From Palaemon carinicauda (taxonomy: Eukaryota > Arthropoda > Malacostraca > Decapoda > Palaemonidae), in assembly GCF_036898095.1 (NCBI RefSeq), contig NC_090746.1, positions 104,881,708 through 104,945,707 of the forward strand: a stretch of DNA of 64,000 bases. Reading direction: 5' to 3'. Within the stretch, counting starts at the first letter, position 1. Each line of letters starts with the position of its first letter. The notes below the pieces were generated by a model. It made no database searches and was not told the DNA's origin. It saw nothing but the letters and a program-made list of their open reading frames with translations. A program made the position numbers and the translations under genes. Positions 1 through 11,979 of this stretch are shown here, piece after piece.

Positions 1-760
1 CCACTACAATTCCCTAATTCCATAACCTTTTTAATCTTTCTCTTGAAATGTTTTATTATTGTTTTTGGGTTGTCCGGAAGGCTAAGAAGCCTTTCGCATC
101 CTACTTGATTTGGCGGGTGGTCAAAGTCATTTCTTGAGAAGCGCCTAGATTAGAGGTTTTGATGAGGTCCTGTTGTATGGGTTGCAACCCTTGATACTTC
201 AGCTCCTAGGGGTCGCTCAGCATCCTAAGAGGATCGCGAGGCTCCGTAAGGAAGACGTACTTAAAAAGGCAGAGTAATTGTTCAAGTCGACTTCCTTACC
301 AGGTACTTATTTATTTTAAGTTTGTTATTTTGATAACTGCTAAAATGAAATAAAAAATCCTTAGCTCATAATAATGTAAACATTTATTGCTGGTCTCTAC
401 CCACCCCCCTGGGTGTGAATCAGCTTATATAATCACCGGCTAAGTTAAATATTGAAAAATGTTATTTTTATAATAAAATAAATTTTTGAATATACTTACC
501 CGGTGATTATATATTAAAGGACCCTCCCTTCCTCCCCAATAGAGACGCAGTGGACCGAGGAGAAAATTGAGTTCTTTGTTTACATTGAGTACTGAGTACC
601 TGCACGACAGATGGCGCTGTTGAAGTACACCCCCTACCTGCATAGCGATCGCTGGCGGATTTTTAACGTAGAGTTTTCTGTCGAGCAACAGAGTTGCAGC
701 TTATATAATCACCGGGTAAGTATATTAAAAAATTTATTTTATTATAAAAATAACATTTTT
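1..760 (+). mobile_element. DIRS-like element A, recombinase-side terminus (partial)
   Basis: This is the 3' (recombinase-side) end of a DIRS-like retrotransposon whose body lies left of the window. Positions 3-17 are the last codons of the tyrosine recombinase (T-T-I-P-stop), matching the end of the element D recombinase at 44499. The rest mirrors 43761-44520 of D almost base for base: a spacer, a copy of the motif CTTAGCCGGTGATTATA (inverted here, 425-450), then a hairpin whose arms lie at about 451-515 and 700-760. The hairpin loop holds an AGATGGCGCTGTTG block also present in D. The outer boundary at 760/761 is fixed by the other palindrome arm, which continues uninterrupted at 42180/42181. 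The orientation is opposite to elements B to E. Confidence 0.85.
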
Positions 761-1510
761 CCAATATTTCAAGTGATGATATTTCCATTATCTATCTCAG
801 CATTTTCATCTCTGTTCTCTTAAGGTTTGCTTCCTCTTTTTGTCATAGACCCCACGTTTCCAATCCATACATCAACACTGGTTTTATTACTATGCTATAG
901 ATCTTGTCTTCTAGCTCGATAGGCATTATCTTGTCACATAACACTCCTGCTACCTCCCTTCACTTCTCCCAAGTTTCTCTCATCCTATTCTCTACTTCGT
1001 CACATCCTTCCTGACTTATAGTGGATCCCAAATATCCAAATTGTTCCACCTGTTTTATAGCCCAGCTTCTACTTTCATGTATCGCTATCCTATCCCTACC
1101 TTCCTTACTGCTCACCATAGCTTCAGTCTTATCCTCATAATACTCTCAAGCTACCCCTTTCCAAATTCTCTTGCCACTCTACAACCCTTCTCTGTAAATC
1201 TTCCTAATTTTCAGCAGTAATCACCAAATCGTCTGTATATAATAACTTCCACAACTCTTCGTTTCTGATCTCTTCATTTAACCCATCCATTGGCTTAATG
1301 CTGACCCGTGGTGTAGTGAAACACTAACTTTGAAGGTTTCTGTTTCCCCAACAGCTGTTATTACTTGTGCTTGTTCTTATGTACATCTCGACCATTCTAA
1401 CCAGCTTTGGGACTTCCCTCTTCCTCAAGCACCAAAACAACACTTCTCTTGGTGTTCAACCATAAGCTTTCTCTTAATCTACAAAAGTGCTTAGGAGTTT
1501 CTAGCTTCTC
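761..1510 (-). pseudogene. RTE-like reverse transcriptase relic, left arm
   Basis: Decayed reverse transcriptase of an RTE-like non-LTR retrotransposon, read on the minus strand. It is the mirror copy of 41430-42180. Recognisable pieces are the catalytic-region start (FVDLEKVYGRTPREV-like), a GETETFEV segment and a YTDDLVITAE-like stretch corresponding to the YADD active-site box. Further on come the downstream REVAGVLCDK and YGLETWG-like segments. Many stops and frameshifts are present, so it cannot be expressed. The relic is cut at 760/761 by DIRS element A; its 3' remainder is seen only in the right arm. Confidence 0.75.
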
Positions 1511-3155
<1,645 letters not shown>

Positions 3156-3159
3156 TATT

Positions 3160-4590
3160 TTGTTGTAAATAATAGGATCTACTTGTTAAGTTCTATTGCT
3201 TAAGAATAATTGGTATACTCGAAAATATTTAAAGTACTGGAGGCAGAGTTCTTGATGATAATTTATGGCCAAAAAATTACATCCCTCTGCCATTAGTATA
3301 ACTGCGTATATTGGATGAGTAAAGGTAGATAGCCCAGCATTTTGACGTCAGTAATATGGGTATTACTGAATGCTTTATGCCTATTCTAGGATCATTATAG
3401 TCAGGAAACTGGAAAGGGTTATTCATGATGTTGTGTAAAAGATATTTGGATATCTAATTAGAATAAACTTCCTCGTTCATAACAGAAATGAGACATCGTA
3501 AGTTGAGCAATTATGGAGTTTAGCAAGGTGGTGTGTGCTTTGTTAATTCTCAATATCCCCCATCATTAATGGTAAAGCATAAGATTTTGCTTATTTTCAA
3601 AAGTAAAAATGATAGGCAAGACCAGTCATATACAATAGAGCTTGACTCTAAAACGTTTACTGAGTAAACTAATCCAAGAAATACCTCATTTGACCTATAG
3701 TAAGAGGCAAGCAAAGTGTCTGTCGTTGCCTTTGGTATCAATATTACTATGAATGTGAACTTGTACAAATAGAACTAGGTTTATTTGGAAATAGTCTACT
3801 GAACAAAGGTTCAGAGACTCATGACTTAAATTGCTATCTTAGTTTTGAGAAACTCACAAAATCTGCTTCACTCATAAGAAGTGTTGAAGCCTAAAGTTTT
3901 GTTCATTTCTCAAAACTGAGATAAAAATATAAAAATAGTCTTATGATTCTCTGATCAACCTTTGTTCAGTAGACTATTTCCAAAAAAAGCCTAATTTGAT
4001 ATGAATAGGCTCACCTTGTTAGTAATATCAATACTAAAGACACTGTCTGTCAGACTTTAGCTTGCCTCTATAGGGCAAATAGAAGAGGTTGCTCAGCAGA
4101 AATTTTCCAGAGTCGAGCACTATCCTACAAGACTGGTCTTACCTATCAATTTCAATTTTGAAAATGAGAAAATATTAGGCTTTACCATTAATGAAAGGGG
4201 ATATTAAGAATAAATTGACGCCCACACCACATTGCTGAATTAAACAATTACTCAGCTTAAGATGTCTTATTTCTGTTATGAATGAAGTTAATTCTAATTA
4301 GTCATCCAACTGCCCGTTTCACATCTTTAATAAACTTCTTCCTGCTTTCTGACCAAATGAACCTAGGACATGAATAAAGTAGTCAGTAATACACATATTA
4401 CTTCCGTCAAAATGTTGGGCCACCTACTTTTACTTATTCTATGTATGTAGTTTTACTATTAGCAGAGGTATGCCACTTTTTGTCATAAATTATCATTAAA
4501 AACTCTTACCTCTTATATTTTAAACATTTTCGTGTATACCAATTATTTTTTATGAAACAGAACTTATAAAGTAGCTCTTATTATTTACAA
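3160..4590. repeat. Nested 0.7-kb palindrome, left arm
   Basis: Positions 3160-3870 are the inverted counterpart of 3890-4590, with the axis near 3880. Paired landmarks are CTACTGAACAAAGG (about 3798) with CCTTTGTTCAGTAG (about 3960), TGGTAAAGC with GCTTTACCA, and the outer GGTATACTCGAAAAT with ATTTTCGTGTATACC. The halves have diverged more than the two big arms have from each other. The same nested palindrome is present at 38470-39830. Confidence 0.85.
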
Positions 4591-4769
4591 ATTAATTTGC
4601 TATATGTAACATACCTCCTAATTGATCATGATGTTTTTTAGTATACCTTGTAAAGATAATTTTACAATAACTTTATAACATCTGATGAATTCTAAAATAA
4701 AATGCACATAAAGTATTCTCATTCTTTAATTTAGTTCCCCCTGGCAACACAAAGAAAACGAAAATAATA

Positions 4770-5375
4770 AAAAAAAAAAAAAAAAAAAACGAAAATCCAA
4801 TGACCAAGGAGTATTCTCCCTATATTAAACCTCATATGACCGAGTATTCTCCCTAAGCGGCCCCCTACCCTTCAAGCACCAGTAAATGCCTTATTCCCCC
4901 CGAAAAAGGGCTAAAAGGTTCATGAAATAGTCCTCTCTCTCAACTAGTCACTTGTCCTTCTGGACTGTTGTTGATCCCCCATATACAGTTTATTCACTCC
5001 CCCACTGGTGGGGTGAGAGCAGCAGTACCAGTGTTTCATGAATATAAAGTACATAGTCAAGATGGCCGAACTGCCTCTTATTTCCTCTTGGACTAAAGTC
5101 CACTTCTTGATCCAGCTGACTGTCAAGTAGGTTTCATCTTGAATAAAGTCATGATAGTAATGGCCTTACTTGCATTAGTTGATATTCCTCAAAAGCCTCT
5201 GAATTTCATTCAATCTTGAAGCTATGTGATATAAATTGTAGGTAGAAAAGTATACCTAGATATGTAACTAAAGCTTCCAATAACACTGTATGAAGAAAAA
5301 CTTAGAAATTTGTTTAAGACTTTTATTGTAGAAGATCAAATGCCAAACATGAGACAGGTTTCAGTGTAATCAGGT

Positions 5376-5409
<34 letters not shown>

Positions 5410-5410
5410 T
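4770..5410. repeat. Old inverted duplication, copy 1 (left arm)
   Basis: Read on the minus strand, this block resembles the minus-strand reading of 32300-32700, that is, it is in inverted orientation to 10560-11280 of the same arm. Shared strings include GTGGGGT/GGGGGATCAACAACAGTC against GGGGAATACAATAACAGTC, ACAAGTGA, and the CATATGAGG boundary. It contains a poly(A) run (4769-4789) and ends in a poly(T) run (5376-5406). No coding function is evident. Confidence 0.6.
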
Positions 5411-5738
5411 TTGAAATACAAACACTATGAAGTCAATGACATATATGCATCAGATTCATGAGACCCCATTTTCTGAAAGCTTTAAATTACCTAGATTCAA
5501 AGAAAATTTAACGTTTGTCATAAACAAAGCTCACAATCCGACCAAGAAAGACTTAGAAGAGTCACCCTTGAACCAATATTGCTCTGTGACTGACAAAACG
5601 TCCGGTTTTCTTTGTTTTCTGGTCAGTGTCCGTTTTCTTTTTATGAACAACTGTTTGGTGCATTTGAAGCTCAGCATTTGGGTGTAAATATTTTATGATT
5701 GTGTAAGTAAGTAGTGCTTTCTCTAATAGAAAGATAAA

Positions 5739-5905
5739 ATTATTAATAAAAAAAAAGAAGGAAAAGGAAAGCCCACCAAGGCCATCCCCTGTCCCACCTA
5801 GTAACCAGAAACTTGATGCAGTTATCTTTTTCAGGAAGCAATGTTACTAGGCCCTTGAATGCTTTCCTTTTCCTTCTTTTTTTTCTTGTTTTATTGATAA
5901 TTTTA
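5739..5905. repeat. Imperfect hairpin of about 165 bp, left arm
   Basis: GAAGGAAAAGGAAAGC near 5757 pairs with GCTTTCCTTTTCCTTC near 5862, and CCTAGTAAC pairs with GTTACTAGG inside it. The outer flanks TTATTAATAAAAAA and TTTTTATTGATAATTT also pair. The size and A/T-rich ends are compatible with a MITE-like or foldback element. The mirror copy is at 37195-37360. Confidence 0.7.
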
Positions 5906-8589
5906 TAACAACGATATCAGGATTGTAATTTAATGACTTCAGGAATAGTTTAGAGCTCTCCTGAAGTTAATGGTAAAACATTTATGTCACAATTCACTTC
6001 TCTATAAAGCAGATTCCAGCGATTACAGCTACATTAATTCTATAATAACATGAAATTATACACTTGGACATGAAAAAATAAGGATAATTCTAGAATGGAA
6101 AGCAAATAAAAATCTAAAAGAAGCAAAAGAGTCATTTTAAGGTCTTTGTGCAATTTCAGAACGATCCATTACTACAGACACCTGAAGCTCACTGAAAAGC
6201 AGACAAGATTCACAAATGCCAATTTGCCTCCCTGTCTCGTCCCATTTAATGCACATGATTGAGTCAGGTAAAAGAGAAGAAGACGTGCAAGGCTACTGCC
6301 CTGACCATCCTTGCTACTCCTCCCAGCAGACAGTCAGATCGGACCGAAGTACGCATTCACCTTACAAGTGGACACCTGAATCACTTTAGTGTGTAATAAA
6401 GTTTTCAAATGCAAACCCTAGAAAGCGAGTTTAACCTTACACACTTCTCAAAGTTAACGAAACTATTAAAACAACTTATGAAAATGGCTTGCTTTATACG
6501 TGCAGATGGCAGTTTTAAGAAACATATTCCAATTCAATATTTACCTACAGTTTGAGGTGGATTAAGTTTTAATCCACAGTTGACATAAGTCCTAATAAAA
6601 AAAATTAGGCCTAAAACCAATACCCACAAAATATGCAATATGAGAAGGCTATGTCTTATACACCTATAAAATGAAATAAAGTTAACCCTACTTCATACTA
6701 TCCTAACTTTTGATCCTTTCATATACTATCTTCAGCTTATAATACCTTACTATTATATACTATCCTCAGCTTACAAGCCCTTATTATACTATCATTATCT
6801 TATAATTATTCATAATTCACTCATCTTATAATCTCTTACTATACTATCACGATCGTGTATTTCCTGACTAATGTATCCTCGGCCAATAATCAAAGAAGAC
6901 GATTCTTTATTAATTACGTATTTTACGCAGGTCCTGTGTAATTTAATATATCACAACAATTTACGGTCAAAATAGTTATGATCAAGCTAATTTTAGTTAT
7001 CAAAATAATTTGACACTTTCTGGACTTTTGTCCCTCAGTAGACTAGATTAACCCAACCTGAAATGAAGTTTCGAATTTCTTTATAAAGTTGCCCAAATGA
7101 GCTCAGACATAAGTGAGACAGACGGAGATAATGTTCGCCGAGTATAACAGTCTCTACTGAAAACTGACACAAGATAAACAGATATTAAATGAAAGATAAT
7201 ATTTTAGTATCATTTGGAACAAGTGGGTCTCTGAGCTCCCAAATACTTTTCAATGTAAGACCGCTGTAAAAAAAAGATTACCAACGAAGGCAAATATATC
7301 TTTACATTATTGAATATTTAATTAGCTATAATACCCAGTAGTTCACAAACATGATGACATTTAATAATGTTAAATTCATTACGTATTTTTATTTAGAATA
7401 GGTATGAAAATAGAATCTTTTTCATAATAAAGAAACACAGGACCAAGAATTATACTTTCTATTCACGAGGATTAGTGTCAGGAAAATATATCACAATAAA
7501 GAGCGAAACATCAAACTCAAATCTCTGAACGAAAATATAAATTATAATATTCTATCATTTTTTCGGTGACTAATATGACTGAAGTTTTCTCCTTAGATAG
7601 TTCAGCAAATCACATTATTAATAACTCAAAACTAAAATCGAGAAAATAATATGCTCTTCAAAAACAAATGTGTAAATTCATATGAAAATTTAAAACTTTT
7701 AGTTAAATACATAGCTATTTCAAAAAAACTATAATATTTAGGCAAATACTAAATTTTGGAGCGATTTTTTTACTCAATACATTTTTTATATTATAAGATT
7801 GCTATTTCAAAAACAAAGTATTTACTGTATGTTCTGCTTATTTTCAAACTTACTAATTGAGTGCTGTACTTGCTAAATGAATAGAGGATATTTACACCTT
7901 TTTACATAGTTTAGTATAATTTCTCCGTAAGCTAAGACACGTAAATTACAATCCAAAACTCACCCTAATTCTAAATGAAAGACCTTCTACCTTAACTCGT
8001 ACACATCTACATAAAGATAGCTGTAACTAAAATCCTTTCAGTCTAACTTTAAGAAAACACTGACACCCCCCCCCCCCAAAAAAAAAAAATCTTCCCTTAC
8101 CCACCTTGGAACATGATCTATTAAAGGGAAATGGGCAAATAAACTACCTAAGTTCTCCATAAGAATCTCACATTATTCACTCAATACTAGCAGAGCAATT
8201 CCTCATTCCTTGCAGTGGAAATCTTAACAATATCTCGGCACAAAGTCTCAACAATCCATATCTGCAATTTATTATCACAATTGAATCAGATATTAATATC
8301 AGGGATCTAAATTTACACGATTTTAATCCTTTTGTTAAACCAATGTGCGATGCATAACCAACTGAGACAGTAAGGGTGACTTAAAACCGATTTGTTTTGC
8401 TACCAACAGAAAAAAAAATTGACGTGGAATTCTGTGATTCGATTTTTTATGAGGAAGACTGGATTTAATTTAAGGATATAACCCAGCGCTTGAGCCTGTG
8501 AGGTGATTTAGTTCCCAAGTGTAACCTGGGGAAGACTCTACTGGTACATTTTGAAGAAAAAGTTATAAGAGATTGGCGTGCAAGAAGGA
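5906..8589. other. AT-rich non-coding stretch, left arm
   Basis: About 2.7 kb without a supported gene, mirrored at 34480-37194. It includes a somewhat more GC-rich block at 6150-6430, an ACTATC-rich interval (6700-6850) with several imperfect repeats of CTTATAAT/ACTATCxTCAGC, and a C12-A12 homopolymer junction at 8066-8090. I see no open frame with protein-like composition and no RNA gene. Confidence 0.6.
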
Positions 8590-9935
8590 AGAATGAAGGC
8601 AAGGGTGGAGGAGGTACCTTTCAAAGGAGGAGGTAAAGTTAAAGGCATGAAAGGAAGAGGTAAAGTTTAAGGCATGAAAGGAGGAGGTAAAGTTGAAGGC
8701 AGGAAAGGAGGAGTGAAAGTTGAAGGCAGGAAAGGAAGAGGTAAAGTTAAAGGCGGGAAAGGAAGAGGTAAAGTTAAAGGCAGGAAAGGAAGGGGTAAAG
8801 TTAAAGGCTGAAAAGGAGGAGGTACCCATCAAAGGGGGAGGTACCCATCAAAGGAGGAGGTAAGTTGAAGGCAGGAAAGGAGAAGGTAAAGTTGAAGGCA
8901 GGAAAGGAGGAGGTAAAGTTGAAGGCAGGAAAGGAGGTGGTAAGTTGAAGGCAGGGAAGGAGGAGGTAAAGTTTAAGGCATGAAAGGAGGAGGTAAAGTT
9001 GAAGGCAGGAAAAGAGAAGGTAGAGCTGAAGGCAGAAAAAGAGAAGTTAAAGCTGAAGGCAGGAAAGGAGAAGGTAAAGTTAAAGGCAGGAAAAGAGGAA
9101 GTAAAGTTGAAGGCAGGAAAGGAGGAGGTAAAGTTGAAGGCAGGAAAGGAGGAGGTAAATTTGAAGGCAGGGAAGGAGGAGGTAAAGTTGAAGGCAGGAA
9201 AAGAGGAGATAAAGTTGAAGGCAGGAAAGGAGGAGATAAAGTTGAAGGCAGGAAAGGAGAAGGTAAAGTTGAAGGCAGGAAAGGAGGAGGTAAAGTTAAG
9301 GACATGAAAGGAGGAGGTAAAGTTAAAAGCAAGAAAGGAGGAGGTAAAGTTGAAGGCATGAAAGGAGGAGGTAAAGTTAAAGGCAGGAAAGGAGGTGGTA
9401 AAGTTGAAGGCATGAAAGGAGGAGGTAAAGTTAAAGGCATGAAAGGAGGAGGTAAAGTTAAAAACAAGAAAGGAGGAGGTAAAGTTAAAGGCAGGAAAGG
9501 AGGAGGTAAAGCTGAAGGCAGTAAAGGATGAGGTAAAGTTAAAGGCAGGAAAGGAGAAGGTAAAGTTAAAAGCAGGAAAGGAGGAGGTAAAGTTGAAGGC
9601 AGGAAAGAAGGAGGAGGTAAAGTTGAAGGCCGGAAAGAAGGAGGAGGTAAAGTTAAAGGCAGGAAAGGAGGGGGTAAAGTTGAAGGCAGAAAAGGAGGTG
9701 GCAAAGTTGAAGGCAAAAAAAGGAGGTGGTAAAGTTGAAGGCAGAAAAGGAGGAGGTAAAGTTGAAGGCAGGAAAGGGGGAAGTAAAGTCAAAAATAGGA
9801 AAGGTGGTGGTAAAGTTAAAGGCAAAAAAGAGATAAAATTGAAGGCTGGAGAAGAGGAGGTTAAGTTGAAGGGAGGAAAGGCGGATGTAACGTTAAAAGA
9901 TGGAAAGGAAGAGGTAAAGATGAAAGCACACAAAC
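8590..9935. repeat. 27-bp minisatellite, left arm (about 49 units)
   Basis: Tandem array of a 27-bp purine-rich unit, roughly GAAGGCAGGAAAGGAGGA followed by GGTAAAGTT. Because 27 is a multiple of 3, the array stays open in several frames. On plus it reads as repeats of KGGGKVEGR or KAGKEEVKL; on minus as repeats of PAFNFTSSF (longest run 8848-9942, 364 codons). A few units are 30 bp (extra GAA at 9605-9650), which keeps frame. The units at the 9840-9935 edge are degenerate (KGGKADVTL, KDGKEEVKM) but still in the K/E frame. Variation among units changes amino acids freely (E/K, G/E), which argues against coding. The mirror copy is at 33305-34477. Confidence 0.93.
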
Positions 9936-10559
9936 CTGACAAGATTTTTTGTTAACGATTTAAAAACCTATACTACATACCAAATAAGTTTTCACACGTT
10001 TTTAAAAACAAACACACGCACCTACAACTGGACAGCTTTTGCGTCAACGATAACATATTCAAAAGCTTATTACACAATTCATCTAAAAATGATTAAAGTG
10101 TTATTTATCCCTTCTTTATGTCAAGGGCACAAACGACATGAGACAAGAAACAAAATGGAATTTATGAATCGAGCTGTGCACCTTTTCAACGAGCCCAGGT
10201 ATTTCGCCATAATAGAAAGCTCTGAAATGCAAGACCTCAAAATGACCCTCTTACCAAATGTCTTGAAACACTTACGTTAAGTACACTTATCATAAATCTT
10301 TAATTCAATATCTTAATTATACTTGAACTTGAAGTTTTTATGGAAGAAAAAATAGAAACAATAGTGACCATCAATTACACATTAACTTCAAAAAGAGCAT
10401 AAATATGTCTGGAGCACATTAAATCACAACCCTTTTACATTGGATAGATTTTTCACTACTTACATTACACAGATCATAACAAAATAATTTGATGATTTTG
10501 TCACTGACACAAGTGCATACGACGTTACTAGAAATGAAAATGATAGTACCAAAACCTGT
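9936..10559. other. Non-coding spacer, left arm
   Basis: AT-rich spacer mirrored at 32690-33300. A 63-codon open frame at 10089-10280 has no recognisable motif, and no homologue of matching length is evident in the mirror, so I do not call it a gene. Confidence 0.55.
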
Positions 10560-11275
10560 ACATTTGACATTATAACCTTCTACAATACAAGCTTCTTAAA
10601 GGTTTTGAAATATTTGATTGAAGCAACATAATTTTTACCAAATTCTAAAATATGATAAACCATTACAAACTTAATGAATTAGAGGCTTTTGATAAAGTTA
10701 ATAATGGCATAACACAGCCATTATGTTTCATGACTTTAGCTGTCAGGATAAAACCTGCACAAACAAGACAGCTAAATCAATAAGCAAACTAAAGTCCAAC
10801 ATATTTGTAAGTACAGACTGTCGGCCTTTGACAAGTACAATATATTCAAGGTAACACATTGAGCTACAGCTCTCAAGACACCAGTAAAAGAATGAAAAAC
10901 TTCTGTACATGGGGAATACAATAACAGTCTAAAAGAACAAGTGATTACTCTAGTTAGGATCAGGGTCTACCTCATGGACCCCTTAGCCCATTTTGTGGTG
11001 AGAAATAAAATGGCAAATTCTGATACTCAAAGAGGAGGGGGCCAGTGGGAGACTCATCGGCCATATGAGGCGAGAATCTTTGCATTTTTTATAACATTTC
11101 CAAATTTGGGATAAGGAAGGATAAGGATGGGGAATGGGAGATCTGAAATTGGATGTGAGCATTAAGTTTAAATAAAAGAGAACTTCTTCGTAATTCAGCC
11201 TTATTGGAAAATGAGCATAAAATCTTCCTTTACTTTTAACAATTAACATGTTATTCTTCAAGGTATATTCATGTA
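10560..11275. repeat. Old inverted duplication, copy 2 (left arm)
   Basis: Inverted relative to 4770-5410 within the same arm. The run from the tail near 10570 (TTCTACAATACAAGC) through GGCTTTTGATAAAGTTAATAA, CATGACTTTAGCTGTCAGGAT and ACAAGTGATTACTCTAGTT to GGCCATATGAGG follows the same order as copy 1 read backwards. Divergence is clearly greater than between the two big arms, so this duplication predates them. It is mirrored at 31965-32690. Confidence 0.6.
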
Positions 11276-11276
11276 G

Positions 11277-11278
<2 letters not shown>

Positions 11279-11354
<76 letters not shown>
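11279..11354. repeat. (GA)n microsatellite
   Basis: About 76 bp of perfect GA dinucleotide. The mirrored tract at 31929-31960 is only about 32 bp. Confidence 0.97.
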
Positions 11355-11358
<4 letters not shown>

Positions 11359-11979
11359 TGCTACATTACTTAAAGTACCTGGAATTTAAAGGAGTATCCT
11401 TAGGCTAGAGTGGCCATTAAATACCTTTAGTCTACATCCCATCTATTTTATATATAATCACAAATATACTTTTATTTTTACAACTATATGATTCCAAACT
11501 CTTCTCCCTCCATTTAGCTAAACAGATAAACTTTACACTAAGACTTTAATGACCTAAAGAAATAAGAATGTTCATCCAACTATGCAGTTCACTGTAGAAG
11601 ATTGTTAGTAATCAGCTATTGGCTGAGGTCGCCTTCTAAAACTCCTAATTAACGAGATCCTTTCTAATATCAGTCAACTGTTACAATATTTAGATTCTTT
11701 TATTTCGAGTAATAGGACTACAATTAGTGATTTATTGATAAGCAATCAAAATTTTAGGAGTTGACTTTAATACCTGCCATAACAAATATTATACCGTAAT
11801 ACTTGTTCCCCTTAAATCCATAACATCAACCTGAACCTATAACCTTTGATATCGTTAATATTTTTGTCTCAGAGTACATTTCCATACACAAAGCATAAAT
11901 ATCTAATGACCAGGAATCTACTTCATTTCAACAATATTACATCAAATGTTCTTTATTTCTATTATACTAATATTTATCA
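11355..11979. other. AT-rich non-coding spacer, left arm
   Basis: Unremarkable AT-rich sequence, mirrored at 31230-31925. No gene, RNA or repeat structure is seen. Confidence 0.55.

Noticed and set aside
5427..5687. 86-codon open frame also open in the mirror (37669-37409)
   Set aside because: The two copies differ at about 12 of 86 residues from only about 15 base changes, so most changes alter the protein. That is the pattern of unconstrained sequence. No motif is recognisable.
8848..9942. 364-codon protein of PAFNFTSSF repeats (and 380 codons at 33301-34443)
   Set aside because: Produced by a 27-bp minisatellite whose period is a multiple of 3. Several overlapping frames are equally open and unit changes are mostly non-synonymous. 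Kept as a repeat, with coding left as an open question.
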